DNA from: an uncultured Pelagibacteraceae bacterium
Lineage (GTDB): Bacteria; Pseudomonadota; Alphaproteobacteria; Pelagibacterales; Pelagibacteraceae
Assembly (NCBI GenBank): GCA_902583455.1
Contig: CACHVY010000003.1
Location: 97,976 to 161,975 of the forward strand
DNA length: 64,000 bases
Reading direction: 5' to 3'
The notes beneath the pieces were generated by a model that worked only from the letters and a program-made list of their open reading frames with translations, did no database searches and had not been told where the DNA came from. Every line of letters starts with the position of its first letter. The first letter of the stretch is position 1. Shown in pieces: positions 35,535 to 43,962 of this stretch. The translations under genes and the position numbers were made by a program.

Positions 35535-36021
35535 AATATTTTTTATTACTCTAATATTAATCTATTCCCAAGCATCATTTGCTGATCAACATGAAAGTGT
35601 TGAAGAACAAGCAACTGAACAAACAACTGAACAAGTAACAGAACAAGAAACAGATCAAACAATAGAACAACCAACAGACCAAGCAACATTACCCGAAGAT
35701 GAGGAAGATGAGGTTCCTTTAAATGATCCATTTGCTGGAAACGAGTCTGGCTCTGGCATGTCCAATATTCCAGATGGCGAAGAGGAAAATGAAATGAGTT
35801 TATATAATTTTAAATTGGTTGGTATAATTTCTGGTGAAGAAAATAGTTATATTTCTTTAGTAGATGCATCTGGAGAAGTTATTACTTTATCATTATCTCA
35901 ATATTTAGGAGAAATAAAATTAGTGGATATGAGAATACATGAGGCAATATTTGAAAAAAATGACAATTCTTATATTATCATAGACTTTAATAACCAAATT
36001 CGAGAAGTAAATGAATATTAA
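35521..36021 (+). CDS. pilP: PilP-like pilus assembly protein with TEQ-rich linker
   Basis: A 166-residue protein with a signal peptide (MNFFKIFFITLILIYSQASFA) but no lipobox Cys, unlike classical lipoprotein PilP. Next comes a low-complexity stretch of about 40 residues made of T/E/Q/D repeats (ATEQTTEQVTEQETDQTIEQ...), then an acidic segment and the compact PilP C-terminal domain (YNFKLVGIISGEENSYISLVDASGEVITL...IREVNEY). PilP links the PilN/PilO pair to the secretin N-domains; the linker gives reach across the periplasm. It is flanked by pilO and pilQ with short overlaps (14 and 11 bases). Confidence 0.87.
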   Translation: MNFFKIFFITLILIYSQASFADQHESVEEQATEQTTEQVTEQETDQTIEQPTDQATLPEDEEDEVPLNDPFAGNESGSGMSNIPDGEEENEMSLYNFKLVGIISGEENSYISLVDASGEVITLSLSQYLGEIKLVDMRIHEAIFEKNDNSYIIIDFNNQIREVNEY

Positions 36022-37570
36022 AAAAATTTTATACCCAACTGTTATTTTATTAATTTTATTAATAGTATCAGGATGTGCAAAACCACAAAAAAACATAAAA
36101 ACTTTTAAACACAACACTCCACTTATAAAAAAAGACATTAAAGCCGAAGGTAGGGCAGAAATAGATAAAACTTTGGAGATGGGACCAAAACCAGTTGAAG
36201 GAGATATTGTAAAACTGCAAAAAAGAAAAAAAATATCTTCTGAAGCACAAAGAAATTATCTTTTAATTCCTGAAGATTTTCCAATGCTTAAACAAAGAGT
36301 AACTCTAAAATTTAAAAACTTAGATTTTAAAGAGACCATGAAACTTATGGGAAAAATTGGAGAAATTAATGTACTTGTTGGAGATGAAGTTGCAGGCGCT
36401 ATAAGCGCTGAGTTGATTAATGTGCCTTGGGATAAAGCATTCCAAGCACTTTTAGATATGAAAAACTATGCATCTGATATTGATGTAAATAGTAATTTAA
36501 TAAGAGTTCATTCTCCAGAGACATTAACAGCACAAGAAACTTATAAATCTGAAAGAGCTTCCGCAGTTAGAAAAAAAGTTGAGTTAGAAGATAGTGTTGA
36601 ACCGATTTACTCAGAAATTTTCAGATTGTATTATATTTCACCAGCTCAAGCTAAAGCAACACTCGAGGAATTGTTTTCCTCAGGCGAAGGTGAAGCAGCT
36701 TTTTCATCTTTGCAGATAACAGAGGAGCAAACAACAAGATCAATCATTATTAGAGGTAAAGAGAAAGATTTAGATGTTGTTGATAAGGTAATTAAAGAAA
36801 TTGATGTTAGAACGAAACAAGTTTTAATTGAAGCATTTATTGTAACAGCTAACTCTAATTTTGAGAGAGAGCTTGGAACAAGACTTGGAGCATATTTTAA
36901 TAAAAATCAGACTGGGAGGCCAATAATATCAGGAGGAGCAGGAGGTTTTGGAGACACTGCACGTGGTGCGAATACAGACGAAGTTATTGGTCTAGGTGCT
37001 GGTGCAGGAGATTTAACTAATTTTGGAGTTGGCAATCCTTCTAGTGGAATTGGAGTGCTAAGAAGAACAACAGCTAGTGTTTTAAAAGCAGAAATTACTG
37101 CATTAGAGGGTTTAGGTTTAGGGCAAATTATTTCAAATCCCAAAATTTTCACTTTAGATAATCAGACAGCTACAGTTACACAGGGTACAGAAATACCATA
37201 TACAACCATATCAGATGGAGCTGCATCCACATCGTTTAAAGAGGCAGCGTTGAAATTAGAAGTTACTCCAAGTATTGTAGGCGACGGAAATGTACTTATG
37301 ACCATTAAAGTAAATAATGATGCTGTTCAAGAGGGAGCAGATGCCGCTGATGAACCTCCATTAGATAAAATGGAAATTGACACACGACTATTAGTTGCAG
37401 ATGGCGATATAGTTGTGATTGGTGGAATTAAAAAAAGCTCAGTAACCAATAGGGTTGACAAAACTCCGAAACTTGGTGATGTTCCTGTAATAGGCAATCT
37501 CTTTAAAGGTACAGCAAATACTGATGACCTTAGTGAGCTGCTGGTATTTATAGCACCAAGGGTATTATAA
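36011..37570 (+). CDS. pilQ: type IV pilus secretin PilQ (lipoprotein form)
   Basis: A 519-residue outer-membrane secretin, the gated pore through which the pilus passes. The N-terminus is a lipoprotein signal (ILLILLIVSGCAKPQ, lipobox VSGC) and AMIN peptidoglycan-binding domains are missing, so it is shorter than classical PilQ (about 700) and closer in plan to MshL-like secretins. The N0 domain is VTLKFKNLDFKETMKLMGKIGEINVLVG, and the N1 module is FRLYYISPAQAKATLEELF...TRSIIIRGKEKDLDVVDKVIKEIDVRTKQVLIEAFIV. The secretin core ends in PKLGDVPVIGNLFKGTANTDDLSELLVFIAPRVL. It is co-operonic with pilP and pilB. Confidence 0.95.
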   Translation: MNIKKILYPTVILLILLIVSGCAKPQKNIKTFKHNTPLIKKDIKAEGRAEIDKTLEMGPKPVEGDIVKLQKRKKISSEAQRNYLLIPEDFPMLKQRVTLKFKNLDFKETMKLMGKIGEINVLVGDEVAGAISAELINVPWDKAFQALLDMKNYASDIDVNSNLIRVHSPETLTAQETYKSERASAVRKKVELEDSVEPIYSEIFRLYYISPAQAKATLEELFSSGEGEAAFSSLQITEEQTTRSIIIRGKEKDLDVVDKVIKEIDVRTKQVLIEAFIVTANSNFERELGTRLGAYFNKNQTGRPIISGGAGGFGDTARGANTDEVIGLGAGAGDLTNFGVGNPSSGIGVLRRTTASVLKAEITALEGLGLGQIISNPKIFTLDNQTATVTQGTEIPYTTISDGAASTSFKEAALKLEVTPSIVGDGNVLMTIKVNNDAVQEGADAADEPPLDKMEIDTRLLVADGDIVVIGGIKKSSVTNRVDKTPKLGDVPVIGNLFKGTANTDDLSELLVFIAPRVL

Positions 37571-37571
37571 T

Positions 37572-39329
37572 ATGATAAAAATTAGTCGAGAGTCTGAAGT
37601 TAACTTGATCAACGTTTTAATAGATCAAGATGTTATATCAGGAAAAGATTTACCTAATATCAAAAAACTATCTTCTGAGGGAGAGAAAACACAACTTGAA
37701 GCAGTGTTTGATCTAAATTTAACTGATGAAGACAAAATTTTAGATTTATTAGTAAAAGACCAAAATTTAGATGTTGTTGAATTAGATAATATGGAAATTA
37801 CAGATGAAGTAAAAACTGTGCTTCCTGCAAATTACATAAATATGAATTTTATTGCTCCTTTCAAGATCGAAGGCAAGGTTCTTCATATAGCTATTTCAGA
37901 TATATCTAAACTAAGTTTAATGAGAAATTTAAAAACTATAACTAAAAAAGATATAGAATTACATGCAGCAAAAATTACTCAAATATCAAGACATATAGAA
38001 AAAATTTTAGAAGGAAATGAAACAACACTTAAAAGTATTAAAAAAGAAAACGCTAGAAAAGATAGAACTAAAACATTTGACTCTGATTTAGCTGAAGCAG
38101 GTGAAGTATTAGAAAATAAACCTGAGGAAGATATTGAAGCTATAGAAAATGAATCAGAAGTTATTAAATTTTCAACAGCTGTTGTTGCAGAGGCAATTAA
38201 AATGGGTGTATCAGATATTCATATTGAGCCATATAGATTTTCTTCAAGAGTAAGATATCGACTTGATGGAATTTTAGCTTCCCAAGAAAAGTTTGCGAAA
38301 TTTTTACATGATAATTATGGAGCTGTTGTAACTAGATTTAAAATTATGGGAAAACTAGATATTGCAGAGAGAAGACTTCCTCAGGACGGAGCAATTCCTT
38401 TTAAGATTGATGGTAAGGTTGTTGACTTACGTTTATCAATTTTACCTACTGCAAATAATGAGAGAATTGTAATGAGGATTTTAAATAAAGATGCAGGAGA
38501 TATTAGTCTTGAACAATTAAATTTCGAGGAAACAGATTTAAAAAATCTTAGAAAAGCAATTCATGGAACTCAAGGACTAGTTTTAGTTACAGGTCCAACT
38601 GGATCAGGAAAAACTACTACTCTTTATTCTATTTTAAAAGAAGTTTCAAAACCTCATCTTAATATTTTAACAGCAGAGGATCCTGTTGAGTATGAATTAG
38701 ATGGAGTTGGACAAGTTCAAGTTAAAGAGGACATTGGTTTTAGCTTTGCAACAGCACTTAGATCCTTTTTAAGACAAGACCCTGAAATTATTTTAGTTGG
38801 AGAGATGAGAGATAAAGAAACAGTGGACATAGGTTTGAAAGCTGCTCTTACTGGTCACTTAGTTTTTAGTACACTTCACACAAATGATGCACCAAGTACC
38901 ATTACAAGGTTACAAAATATGGGAACACCAGATTATTTAATTAGTGCAGCAGTTACTCTTGTGTTAGCGCAAAGACTTGCAAGGAAAACTTGTATGGAAT
39001 GTAGAGAAGCTGACCCTGACATTACCCCGAAAGCTCTAGCAGATTTTGGATTTACTGTAGAGCAAGCTTCAAGAGCAAAAGTTCAAAGAGGAAAAGGGTG
39101 TCCAAAATGTAAAGACACAGGCTACAAAGGAAGAATGGGTATTTATGAAATTCTAAATGTAACTAAACCTATTAAAGAAGCTATTTTAAGAAAAGCAACA
39201 ACACCAGAACTTAAAAAAATTGCAACAGATGAAGGCTTTAGAACTATGCAAGACATGGGAAGAGAATTAATCTTAACTGGTGATTTAAATTTTAGAGAAT
39301 ATGATAGAGTTATATCTGGAGATCAATAA
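37572..39329 (+). CDS. pilB: type IV pilus extension ATPase PilB
   Basis: A 585-residue hexameric extension ATPase of the GspE/PilB family. It has an N-terminal MshEN-type domain (about residues 30-150), SDIHIEPYRFSSRVRYRLDG, Walker A GPTGSGKTTTLYSIL, the Asp box TAEDPVEYEL, Walker B DPEIILVGEMRDKETVDIGLKAALTGHLVFSTLHTNDAPSTITRL, and the zinc tetracysteine CMEC...CPKC typical of PilB/GspE. MshEN domains of some homologues bind cyclic di-GMP; binding here is untested. It begins two bases after the pilQ stop and shares a base with pilC. Confidence 0.96.
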   Translation: MIKISRESEVNLINVLIDQDVISGKDLPNIKKLSSEGEKTQLEAVFDLNLTDEDKILDLLVKDQNLDVVELDNMEITDEVKTVLPANYINMNFIAPFKIEGKVLHIAISDISKLSLMRNLKTITKKDIELHAAKITQISRHIEKILEGNETTLKSIKKENARKDRTKTFDSDLAEAGEVLENKPEEDIEAIENESEVIKFSTAVVAEAIKMGVSDIHIEPYRFSSRVRYRLDGILASQEKFAKFLHDNYGAVVTRFKIMGKLDIAERRLPQDGAIPFKIDGKVVDLRLSILPTANNERIVMRILNKDAGDISLEQLNFEETDLKNLRKAIHGTQGLVLVTGPTGSGKTTTLYSILKEVSKPHLNILTAEDPVEYELDGVGQVQVKEDIGFSFATALRSFLRQDPEIILVGEMRDKETVDIGLKAALTGHLVFSTLHTNDAPSTITRLQNMGTPDYLISAAVTLVLAQRLARKTCMECREADPDITPKALADFGFTVEQASRAKVQRGKGCPKCKDTGYKGRMGIYEILNVTKPIKEAILRKATTPELKKIATDEGFRTMQDMGRELILTGDLNFREYDRVISGDQ

Positions 39330-40567
39330 TGTCATCAGAAACATTTACATATAAAGGTATATCTGCAGGAAAATACGTTGAGGGAGATATTGAGGCTCTT
39401 AATCAAGAAGAAGCTTCGTTTAAGCTTAAAGAGCAGAAAATAATAATAACCAATTTAGTTAAAACTAAGAAGAAAAAAGCTGAAAAAGAGAAGAAAAAAG
39501 GCTCTGGATTTTCATTTGGTAAGAAAAAAATTACACCTGCAGACGTAGTAATCTTTTCAAAACAATTTGCAACAATGGTTAAAGCAGGACTTCCAATTTT
39601 AAACGTTCTTACTATGTTAAGAGATCAAATTGAACATCCAACAATGAAAGAGATTATTGAAGACATAAGAAAAAGTCTTGAAGGCGGTATAACTCTTTCA
39701 AAATGCTTTGAAAAATACCCAAAAGTTTTTGATAATATTTATATCAACTTAATTAAAGCAGGAGAGGCCAGCGGTAAGCTAGATATTTTCTTACTTAAAT
39801 TAGTAGACTCATTAGAAAAAAGAGAAAAAGTTAAAAAGAAGATAAAAGGTGCTTTAACATATCCAACAGTTATGTTCACCGTGGCCATAACAGTTATGGT
39901 TTTCATGTTAATAAAAGTAGTTCCAGTATTTGCTAAAATGTATGAAGGAATGGGTGTTGCCTTACCAACTCCTACTGCTGTTATTATGAACGCAAGTAAT
40001 TTTATGAGAGGTTCAGGCGGTTTAACTCTTTTTATTATATTAGTGATCGGTTTTGCTGTATTTAAATATACGACAACAAAAATTCCTGCAATAAGATATA
40101 AGTGGCACCAACAGGTTTTAAAAATGCCAGTATTTGGAGATATGATACTAAAATCTCTTATTGCAAGAATATCATTAATTATGGGAAATTTAAGTGCAGC
40201 AGGTGTTAACCTTTTAGAGAGTATAGAAATTGCAAAACAAGTTAGCAATAATGATGTTGTTACACAAGCTTTAGAAAATGTTAAAAAAGGAGTTTTCTCC
40301 GGAGACACTTTAACTAAACTATTTTTGAAAGAGCCAGTGTTTCCACCTACATTCAGCCAATTAATTTCTGTTGGTGAACAAACTGGTAATCTAGATGAAA
40401 TGTTTACTTCTGTTTCAAGTTATTACGAGGAAGAATTTGATACCGCGGTAGACAATATGTCCAGTTTAATTGAACCGATCATGATTGTTTTTATGGGCAC
40501 TATGATTGGTGGATTAATGATAGCGATGTACTCACCAATATTCAATGTTGGTTCTATAGTTGGATAA
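39329..40567 (+). CDS. pilC: type IV pilus inner-membrane platform protein PilC
   Basis: A 412-residue polytopic platform protein of the GspF/PilC family on which PilB and PilT act. Two homologous T2SSF domains are visible: DVVIFSKQFATMVKAGLPILNVLTMLRDQ...YPKVFDNIYINLIKAGEASGKLDIFLLKL (about 70-185) and ISLIMGNLSAAGVNLLESIEIAKQV...FPPTFSQLISVGEQTGNLDEMFTSVSSYYEEEFD (about 270-385), with three membrane segments. The N-terminus has a Lys-rich linker (KTKKKKAEKEKKKGSG). It ends the pilMN-O-P-Q-B-C operon. Its stop is one base away from the convergent anti-sigma-like kinase gene. Confidence 0.95.
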   Translation: MSSETFTYKGISAGKYVEGDIEALNQEEASFKLKEQKIIITNLVKTKKKKAEKEKKKGSGFSFGKKKITPADVVIFSKQFATMVKAGLPILNVLTMLRDQIEHPTMKEIIEDIRKSLEGGITLSKCFEKYPKVFDNIYINLIKAGEASGKLDIFLLKLVDSLEKREKVKKKIKGALTYPTVMFTVAITVMVFMLIKVVPVFAKMYEGMGVALPTPTAVIMNASNFMRGSGGLTLFIILVIGFAVFKYTTTKIPAIRYKWHQQVLKMPVFGDMILKSLIARISLIMGNLSAAGVNLLESIEIAKQVSNNDVVTQALENVKKGVFSGDTLTKLFLKEPVFPPTFSQLISVGEQTGNLDEMFTSVSSYYEEEFDTAVDNMSSLIEPIMIVFMGTMIGGLMIAMYSPIFNVGSIVG

Positions 40568-40568
40568 T

Positions 40569-41009
40569 TTATAATTGTTTAGTAAGAATTAAATGGTTGA
40601 TCCAAGGTTTTTCGCCTTCTCTAAAAACAACTGCATCCATAATTTGTTGAATAAAAAAAGTTCCTAATCCACCTGGTTTAACGTCATCAATATTTCTGTG
40701 TCTTACTTTTGCACCATCAACTGGTTTACCTTTGTCAAAAAAACCAATTTCTAATTCATCATTTTTTCCCAGTGAAATTTTTATTTCCATTTTATCATTA
40801 TTAGTTTCAATATCCTTGTAAGCATGCTTAACAATATTTTGAGCTGCCTCAGCAATGGCTAAAACTAGCTCATCTTTCAAATCTTGATCAATTTTAATTT
40901 TTTCAAAAACCTCTCTTGAAAAAGACCTTACTTCTTTTAAACTTGCAGAATTAACGATGAATTCTCTTTTCTCGGAAATTTTGTTTTCACTTTTATTTGT
41001 CTCGTTCAT
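40569..41009 (-). CDS. RsbW/SpoIIAB-like serine kinase (HATPase_c_2)
   Basis: A 146-residue GHKL-fold protein of the anti-sigma serine kinase family. The N box is ELVLAIAEAAQNIVKHAY (about residues 46-63), the G1 box is FFDKGKPVD and the G2 box is GGLGTFFIQQIMD (about 113-125). Such kinases phosphorylate a STAS antagonist, and when the antagonist is dephosphorylated they bind it and release their other partner, usually a sigma factor. The STAS protein is encoded nine bases upstream in the same operon. Its position between pilC and the major pilin gene suggests the output concerns pili, but the released partner is unknown, and SAR11 genomes are known to have very few sigma factors. Confidence 0.88.
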   Translation of the reverse strand: MNETNKSENKISEKREFIVNSASLKEVRSFSREVFEKIKIDQDLKDELVLAIAEAAQNIVKHAYKDIETNNDKMEIKISLGKNDELEIGFFDKGKPVDGAKVRHRNIDDVKPGGLGTFFIQQIMDAVVFREGEKPWINHLILTKQL

Positions 41010-41018
41010 CTAATTTGC

Positions 41019-41318
41019 TTAATCTAAATTTAAAATCTGCTCTAGCTTAGCCATCATGATTACTTTCAAAACTGATTTACTAATTTCTTTTAAAATAACT
41101 TTAGTGCCGACCTCTAATGCTTTTTGGTGACTTTCAATTAGAACAGATATTCCAGATGAATCCATGTACTGAACATCTTTTAAATTTATATGAACTTCTT
41201 TCTTTGCTTCGATTAAAGGCATAATTAACTCTTTAGCCTTATCAACAACGTCCATATCTATTTCTCCATTTAAAAAAACGGTAGATATGTTTCCTTCCTC
41301 TGAGACTTTATATGTCAT
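41019..41318 (-). CDS. STAS-domain anti-sigma factor antagonist (RsbV-like)
   Basis: A 99-residue stand-alone STAS protein of the SpoIIAA/RsbV type. The phospho-site motif is VQYMDSSGISVLIES, with S54/S55 as the candidate phosphorylated serine, preceded by the strands TVFLNGEIDMDV and HINLKDV. It should be phosphorylated by the downstream kinase and dephosphorylated by SpoIIE-type phosphatases, two of which are in this window. A GAGGG element about eight bases before its ATG on this strand is a fair ribosome site. It is divergent from the major pilin gene with a 179-base shared upstream region. Confidence 0.9.
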   Translation of the reverse strand: MTYKVSEEGNISTVFLNGEIDMDVVDKAKELIMPLIEAKKEVHINLKDVQYMDSSGISVLIESHQKALEVGTKVILKEISKSVLKVIMMAKLEQILNLD

Positions 41319-41497
41319 AAATTTAATATTCCCTCATAGGTATATATGCCTTATAGAGGCTAAATTAAGAAAAAAAAAGGTGTTTTGGCCTAATTTTAAC
41401 ACGAAATTTGTTGAAAATATCAAGAAATTGAATAAAAAAAGGCTTTAAAATACGTTTTAATAAAGATAAAGTTAAGCAATAATTGAGGAGTTATTAA
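41319..41497 (+). promoter_or_regulatory. divergent control region between STAS and major pilin genes
   Basis: This 179-base gap must hold the promoters of the leftward STAS/kinase operon and the rightward pilin operon. An imperfect dyad, ATAGG-TATATATG-CCTTAT (41336-41354), lies near the STAS side and could be an operator. TAAAAT (41446-41451) and TTTAAT (41456-41461) are -10-like hexamers for the pilin gene, but neither has a good -35 at standard spacing. GAGGAG (41485-41490), seven bases before the pilin ATG, is one of the strongest ribosome binding sites in the window and fits an abundant protein. Confidence 0.45.
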
Positions 41498-41965
41498 ATG
41501 AAAAAAAATTCAAAAGGTTTTACACTTATAGAACTACTTGTTGTTGTAGCTATCATCGGTATTTTAGCTGCAGTTGGTGTAGTTGCGTATAATGGTTACA
41601 CGGCTTCAGCAAAGAAAAATGCAGTTAAAACTATGCATGCACAAACACTAAAATATGTTTCAGCAGAAGTACAAAAATGTACCCTTGAAGGATCTAACGG
41701 TAAAGCATTTGGATCATCAACTGCAAACTGTGGACAAATTAATGGTAATACTGGTGCTGTTAAAGCAGTTGCTGATTTAGTTGCAAACTCTACTGATAAA
41801 AACCCATACGACAATAAAGAAAAAGCGATTAAAAGTTCGACCAGCTATGTAGAAGGTCAAGTAAGTGTTAGTGGTAGCGGTAAGGTCATAACTATTAAGT
41901 CTTGTTATGTAGTAGCTTGCTCAGGAGACAACATTTCTGGTGTTTCGACTGTAACTATCGAATAA
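41498..41965 (+). CDS. pilA: type IV pilin, probable major subunit
   Basis: A 155-residue prepilin with leader MKKNSKG and the same N-terminal helix as the three tandem pilins at 22.5-24 kb (30 identical residues). The globular domain is small and Ala/Ser/Thr/Lys-rich, with two disulfide candidates: KCTLEG with NCGQING, and the C-terminal SCYVVACSG, which is like the D-loop of true pilins. A strong ribosome site, simple composition and separate promoter region argue that this is the main structural subunit. The 15-base gap to the next pilin-like gene suggests a common transcript. Expression may be tied to the divergently encoded partner-switch pair. Confidence 0.9.
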   Translation: MKKNSKGFTLIELLVVVAIIGILAAVGVVAYNGYTASAKKNAVKTMHAQTLKYVSAEVQKCTLEGSNGKAFGSSTANCGQINGNTGAVKAVADLVANSTDKNPYDNKEKAIKSSTSYVEGQVSVSGSGKVITIKSCYVVACSGDNISGVSTVTIE

Positions 41966-41980
41966 ACTAAAAAATTTTTA

Positions 41981-42412
41981 ATGAATACTAATAAGCTCGG
42001 TTTCTCGTTAATCGAGCTTTTAGTAGTTGTTGCAATACTAGGAATCATTGCAACACTTGGTATTAACGCATATTCAGGATACATCTCTGGTACAAAAAAA
42101 CAATCTGCGAGAAATGTAATGCAGCAAGTGTCACTAGGGCAATCTGAATATATGTCCCAAAACGGACAATATTATTACACTAGTCAATCAACTGGACAAT
42201 GTAACCCTAATACAAATTCTTCAAATTCTATAGAACAAAATCTTTTAGGAAGATCAGACTCTATAAACGAAGAAATGGGTTATGAGCTTTGTACTCACCA
42301 AGATAATACAAAGACAAAGTTTAAAGTTGTTGCAAAAGAAGTTGGTGGTAAATGTATATTATTGATGAATGAGTTTGGAGCAATATCTGAAAAAAAAGCA
42401 AGTGATTGTTAA
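41981..42412 (+). CDS. PilE-like minor pilin
   Basis: A 143-residue prepilin, leader MNTNKLG, then FSLIELLVVVAILGIIATLGINAYSGY. The helix differs from the four near-identical pilins. The region after it, KQSARNVMQQVSLGQSEYMSQNGQYYYT, is the signature of PilE/GspG-like minor pilins. The cysteines (QCNPN, ELCTHQ, GKCILLM, SDC) include a C-terminal pair. It follows the major pilin by 15 bases and should be secreted by the same machinery. Confidence 0.87.
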   Translation: MNTNKLGFSLIELLVVVAILGIIATLGINAYSGYISGTKKQSARNVMQQVSLGQSEYMSQNGQYYYTSQSTGQCNPNTNSSNSIEQNLLGRSDSINEEMGYELCTHQDNTKTKFKVVAKEVGGKCILLMNEFGAISEKKASDC

Positions 42413-42418
42413 AACTTA

Positions 42419-42670
42419 ATGCTTAAAGAAATTATTAAAGATTTTTTTATAAAAATTAAATCAGGCGATTTAGAGAAAAAACAAAAGATTTGCCTGTCTG
42501 CGAGTATTGGCTGGGTTTTGTTTATAGGATATTTAACTTGGTGGAATGGAATTAAAGCAGTAGGCTTAGATAAAAGCTTTAAATGGGATGAGTGGTTTTG
42601 GTTCGGAATTATACCAGCAACCATACCTTATGTTTTTTATTTAATTTGGCGAAAAAAAAAATCAGATTAA
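42419..42670 (+). CDS. small membrane protein of unknown function
   Basis: An 83-residue protein with an amphipathic N-terminus (MLKEIIKDFFIKIKSGDLEKKQ), a hydrophobic helix (ICLSASIGWVLFIGYLTWW) and a second one (WFWFGIIPATIPYVFYLIW), ending in Arg/Lys residues. Trp is strikingly frequent (about eight). No family is recognised. It starts six bases after the PilE-like gene and its stop abuts the convergent icd stop, so it is probably the last gene of the pilin operon. Role unknown. Confidence 0.6.
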   Translation: MLKEIIKDFFIKIKSGDLEKKQKICLSASIGWVLFIGYLTWWNGIKAVGLDKSFKWDEWFWFGIIPATIPYVFYLIWRKKKSD

Positions 42671-43885
42671 TTAATTCAATTTCTTCTTGAGATTACCATC
42701 TATTGTATCCAAAAATTGATTAGTAGTTAAAAATTTTTGATCTTTATCAATTAAAATTGCTAAATCTTTAGTCATTGAACCTGTTTCAACACACTCAATA
42801 CAAACTAATTCAAGAGTTTTTGAAAATTTTATTAATTCTTCGTTGTTATCTAATTTACCTCTGTGAGCTAATCCTCTAGTCCAAGCAAAAATAGATGCAA
42901 TTGGATTTGTAGAGGTTTCTTTACCTTGCTGGTGCATTCTGTAATGACGTGTAACTGTTCCGTGTGCAGCCTCTGCTTCCATTGTTCTTCCATCAGGGGC
43001 CAGTAATACACTAGTCATTAATCCAAGCGAGCCATAACCTTGAGCAACAGTATCAGACTGAACATCACCATCATAATTTTTACATGCCCAGATATACTTT
43101 CCACTCCATTTCATTGCACAAGCAACCATGTCATCAATTAGTCTGTGTTCATATGTTAAATTATGTTTACCAAAATCAGATTTAAACTCTTTTTCAAAAA
43201 CTGCTTGAAATATATCTTTAAATCTACCATCGTATGTTTTTAATATCGTATTTTTAGTGGATAAAAATACAGGCCATTTTTTTATTAAACCATAGTTGAA
43301 ACACGATCTTGCAAAATCTTCGATAGATTTATCTAAATTGTACATAGATAATGCCACTCCAGATCCAGGAAAATTAAATACCTCATAATTTTTACTATCT
43401 CTCCCGTCTTCAGATGTCCATTTAATTTCTAATTTTCCTTTCCCTGGCACTTTAAAATCAGTTGCTCTATATTGATCACCAAATGCATGCCTGCCAATAA
43501 TAACTGGATCTGTCCAAGATGGCACAAGTCTTGGAACATTCTTACAAATAATTGGTTCTCTAAAAACAGTTCCTCCAATTATATTTCTTATTGTACCATT
43601 AGGAGATCTCCACATTTTTTTTAAGTTAAATTCTTTTACTCTGGCTTCATCTGGTGTAATCGTTGCGCATTTAATTCCAACTCCAACTTTTTTTATTGCG
43701 TTAGCACAATCAATTGTTATCTGATCTGAAGTATCATCTCTGTTTTTCATTCCTAGGTCGTAGTATTCTATACCTAGGTCTAAATATGGAAGTATTAGTT
43801 TCTTTTTAATAAAATCCCATATAACTCTAGTCATTTCATCACCGTCTAACTCGACGACCGGGTTTTTTACCTTAATTTTGCTCAT
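42671..43885 (-). CDS. icd: isocitrate dehydrogenase, NADP+-dependent (eukaryotic-type)
   Basis: A 404-residue isocitrate dehydrogenase of the homodimeric, eukaryote-like subfamily found in many alphaproteobacteria. It makes 2-oxoglutarate, CO2 and NADPH in the TCA cycle. Signatures are [17 protein letters not shown] at the N-terminus, the substrate loop [68 protein letters not shown] with metal-binding aspartates, and the coenzyme region [31 protein letters not shown]. The length and motifs are normal. It is monocistronic here, convergent with the pilin operon and divergent from psd. Confidence 0.97.
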   Translation of the reverse strand: MSKIKVKNPVVELDGDEMTRVIWDFIKKKLILPYLDLGIEYYDLGMKNRDDTSDQITIDCANAIKKVGVGIKCATITPDEARVKEFNLKKMWRSPNGTIRNIIGGTVFREPIICKNVPRLVPSWTDPVIIGRHAFGDQYRATDFKVPGKGKLEIKWTSEDGRDSKNYEVFNFPGSGVALSMYNLDKSIEDFARSCFNYGLIKKWPVFLSTKNTILKTYDGRFKDIFQAVFEKEFKSDFGKHNLTYEHRLIDDMVACAMKWSGKYIWACKNYDGDVQSDTVAQGYGSLGLMTSVLLAPDGRTMEAEAAHGTVTRHYRMHQQGKETSTNPIASIFAWTRGLAHRGKLDNNEELIKFSKTLELVCIECVETGSMTKDLAILIDKDQKFLTTNQFLDTIDGNLKKKLN

Positions 43886-43962
43886 ATTTACTTATAAATC
43901 TTATTAATTGAATTTTTGCTTTTTATATACATATTAATCGGAAATTAGCAAAAAAAAGTATT

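Noticed and set aside
39739..40308. Minus-strand frame of 189 codons inside pilC
   Set aside because: Antisense shadow of a clear GspF/PilC gene with two conserved T2SSF repeats; no ribosome site or domain of its own.
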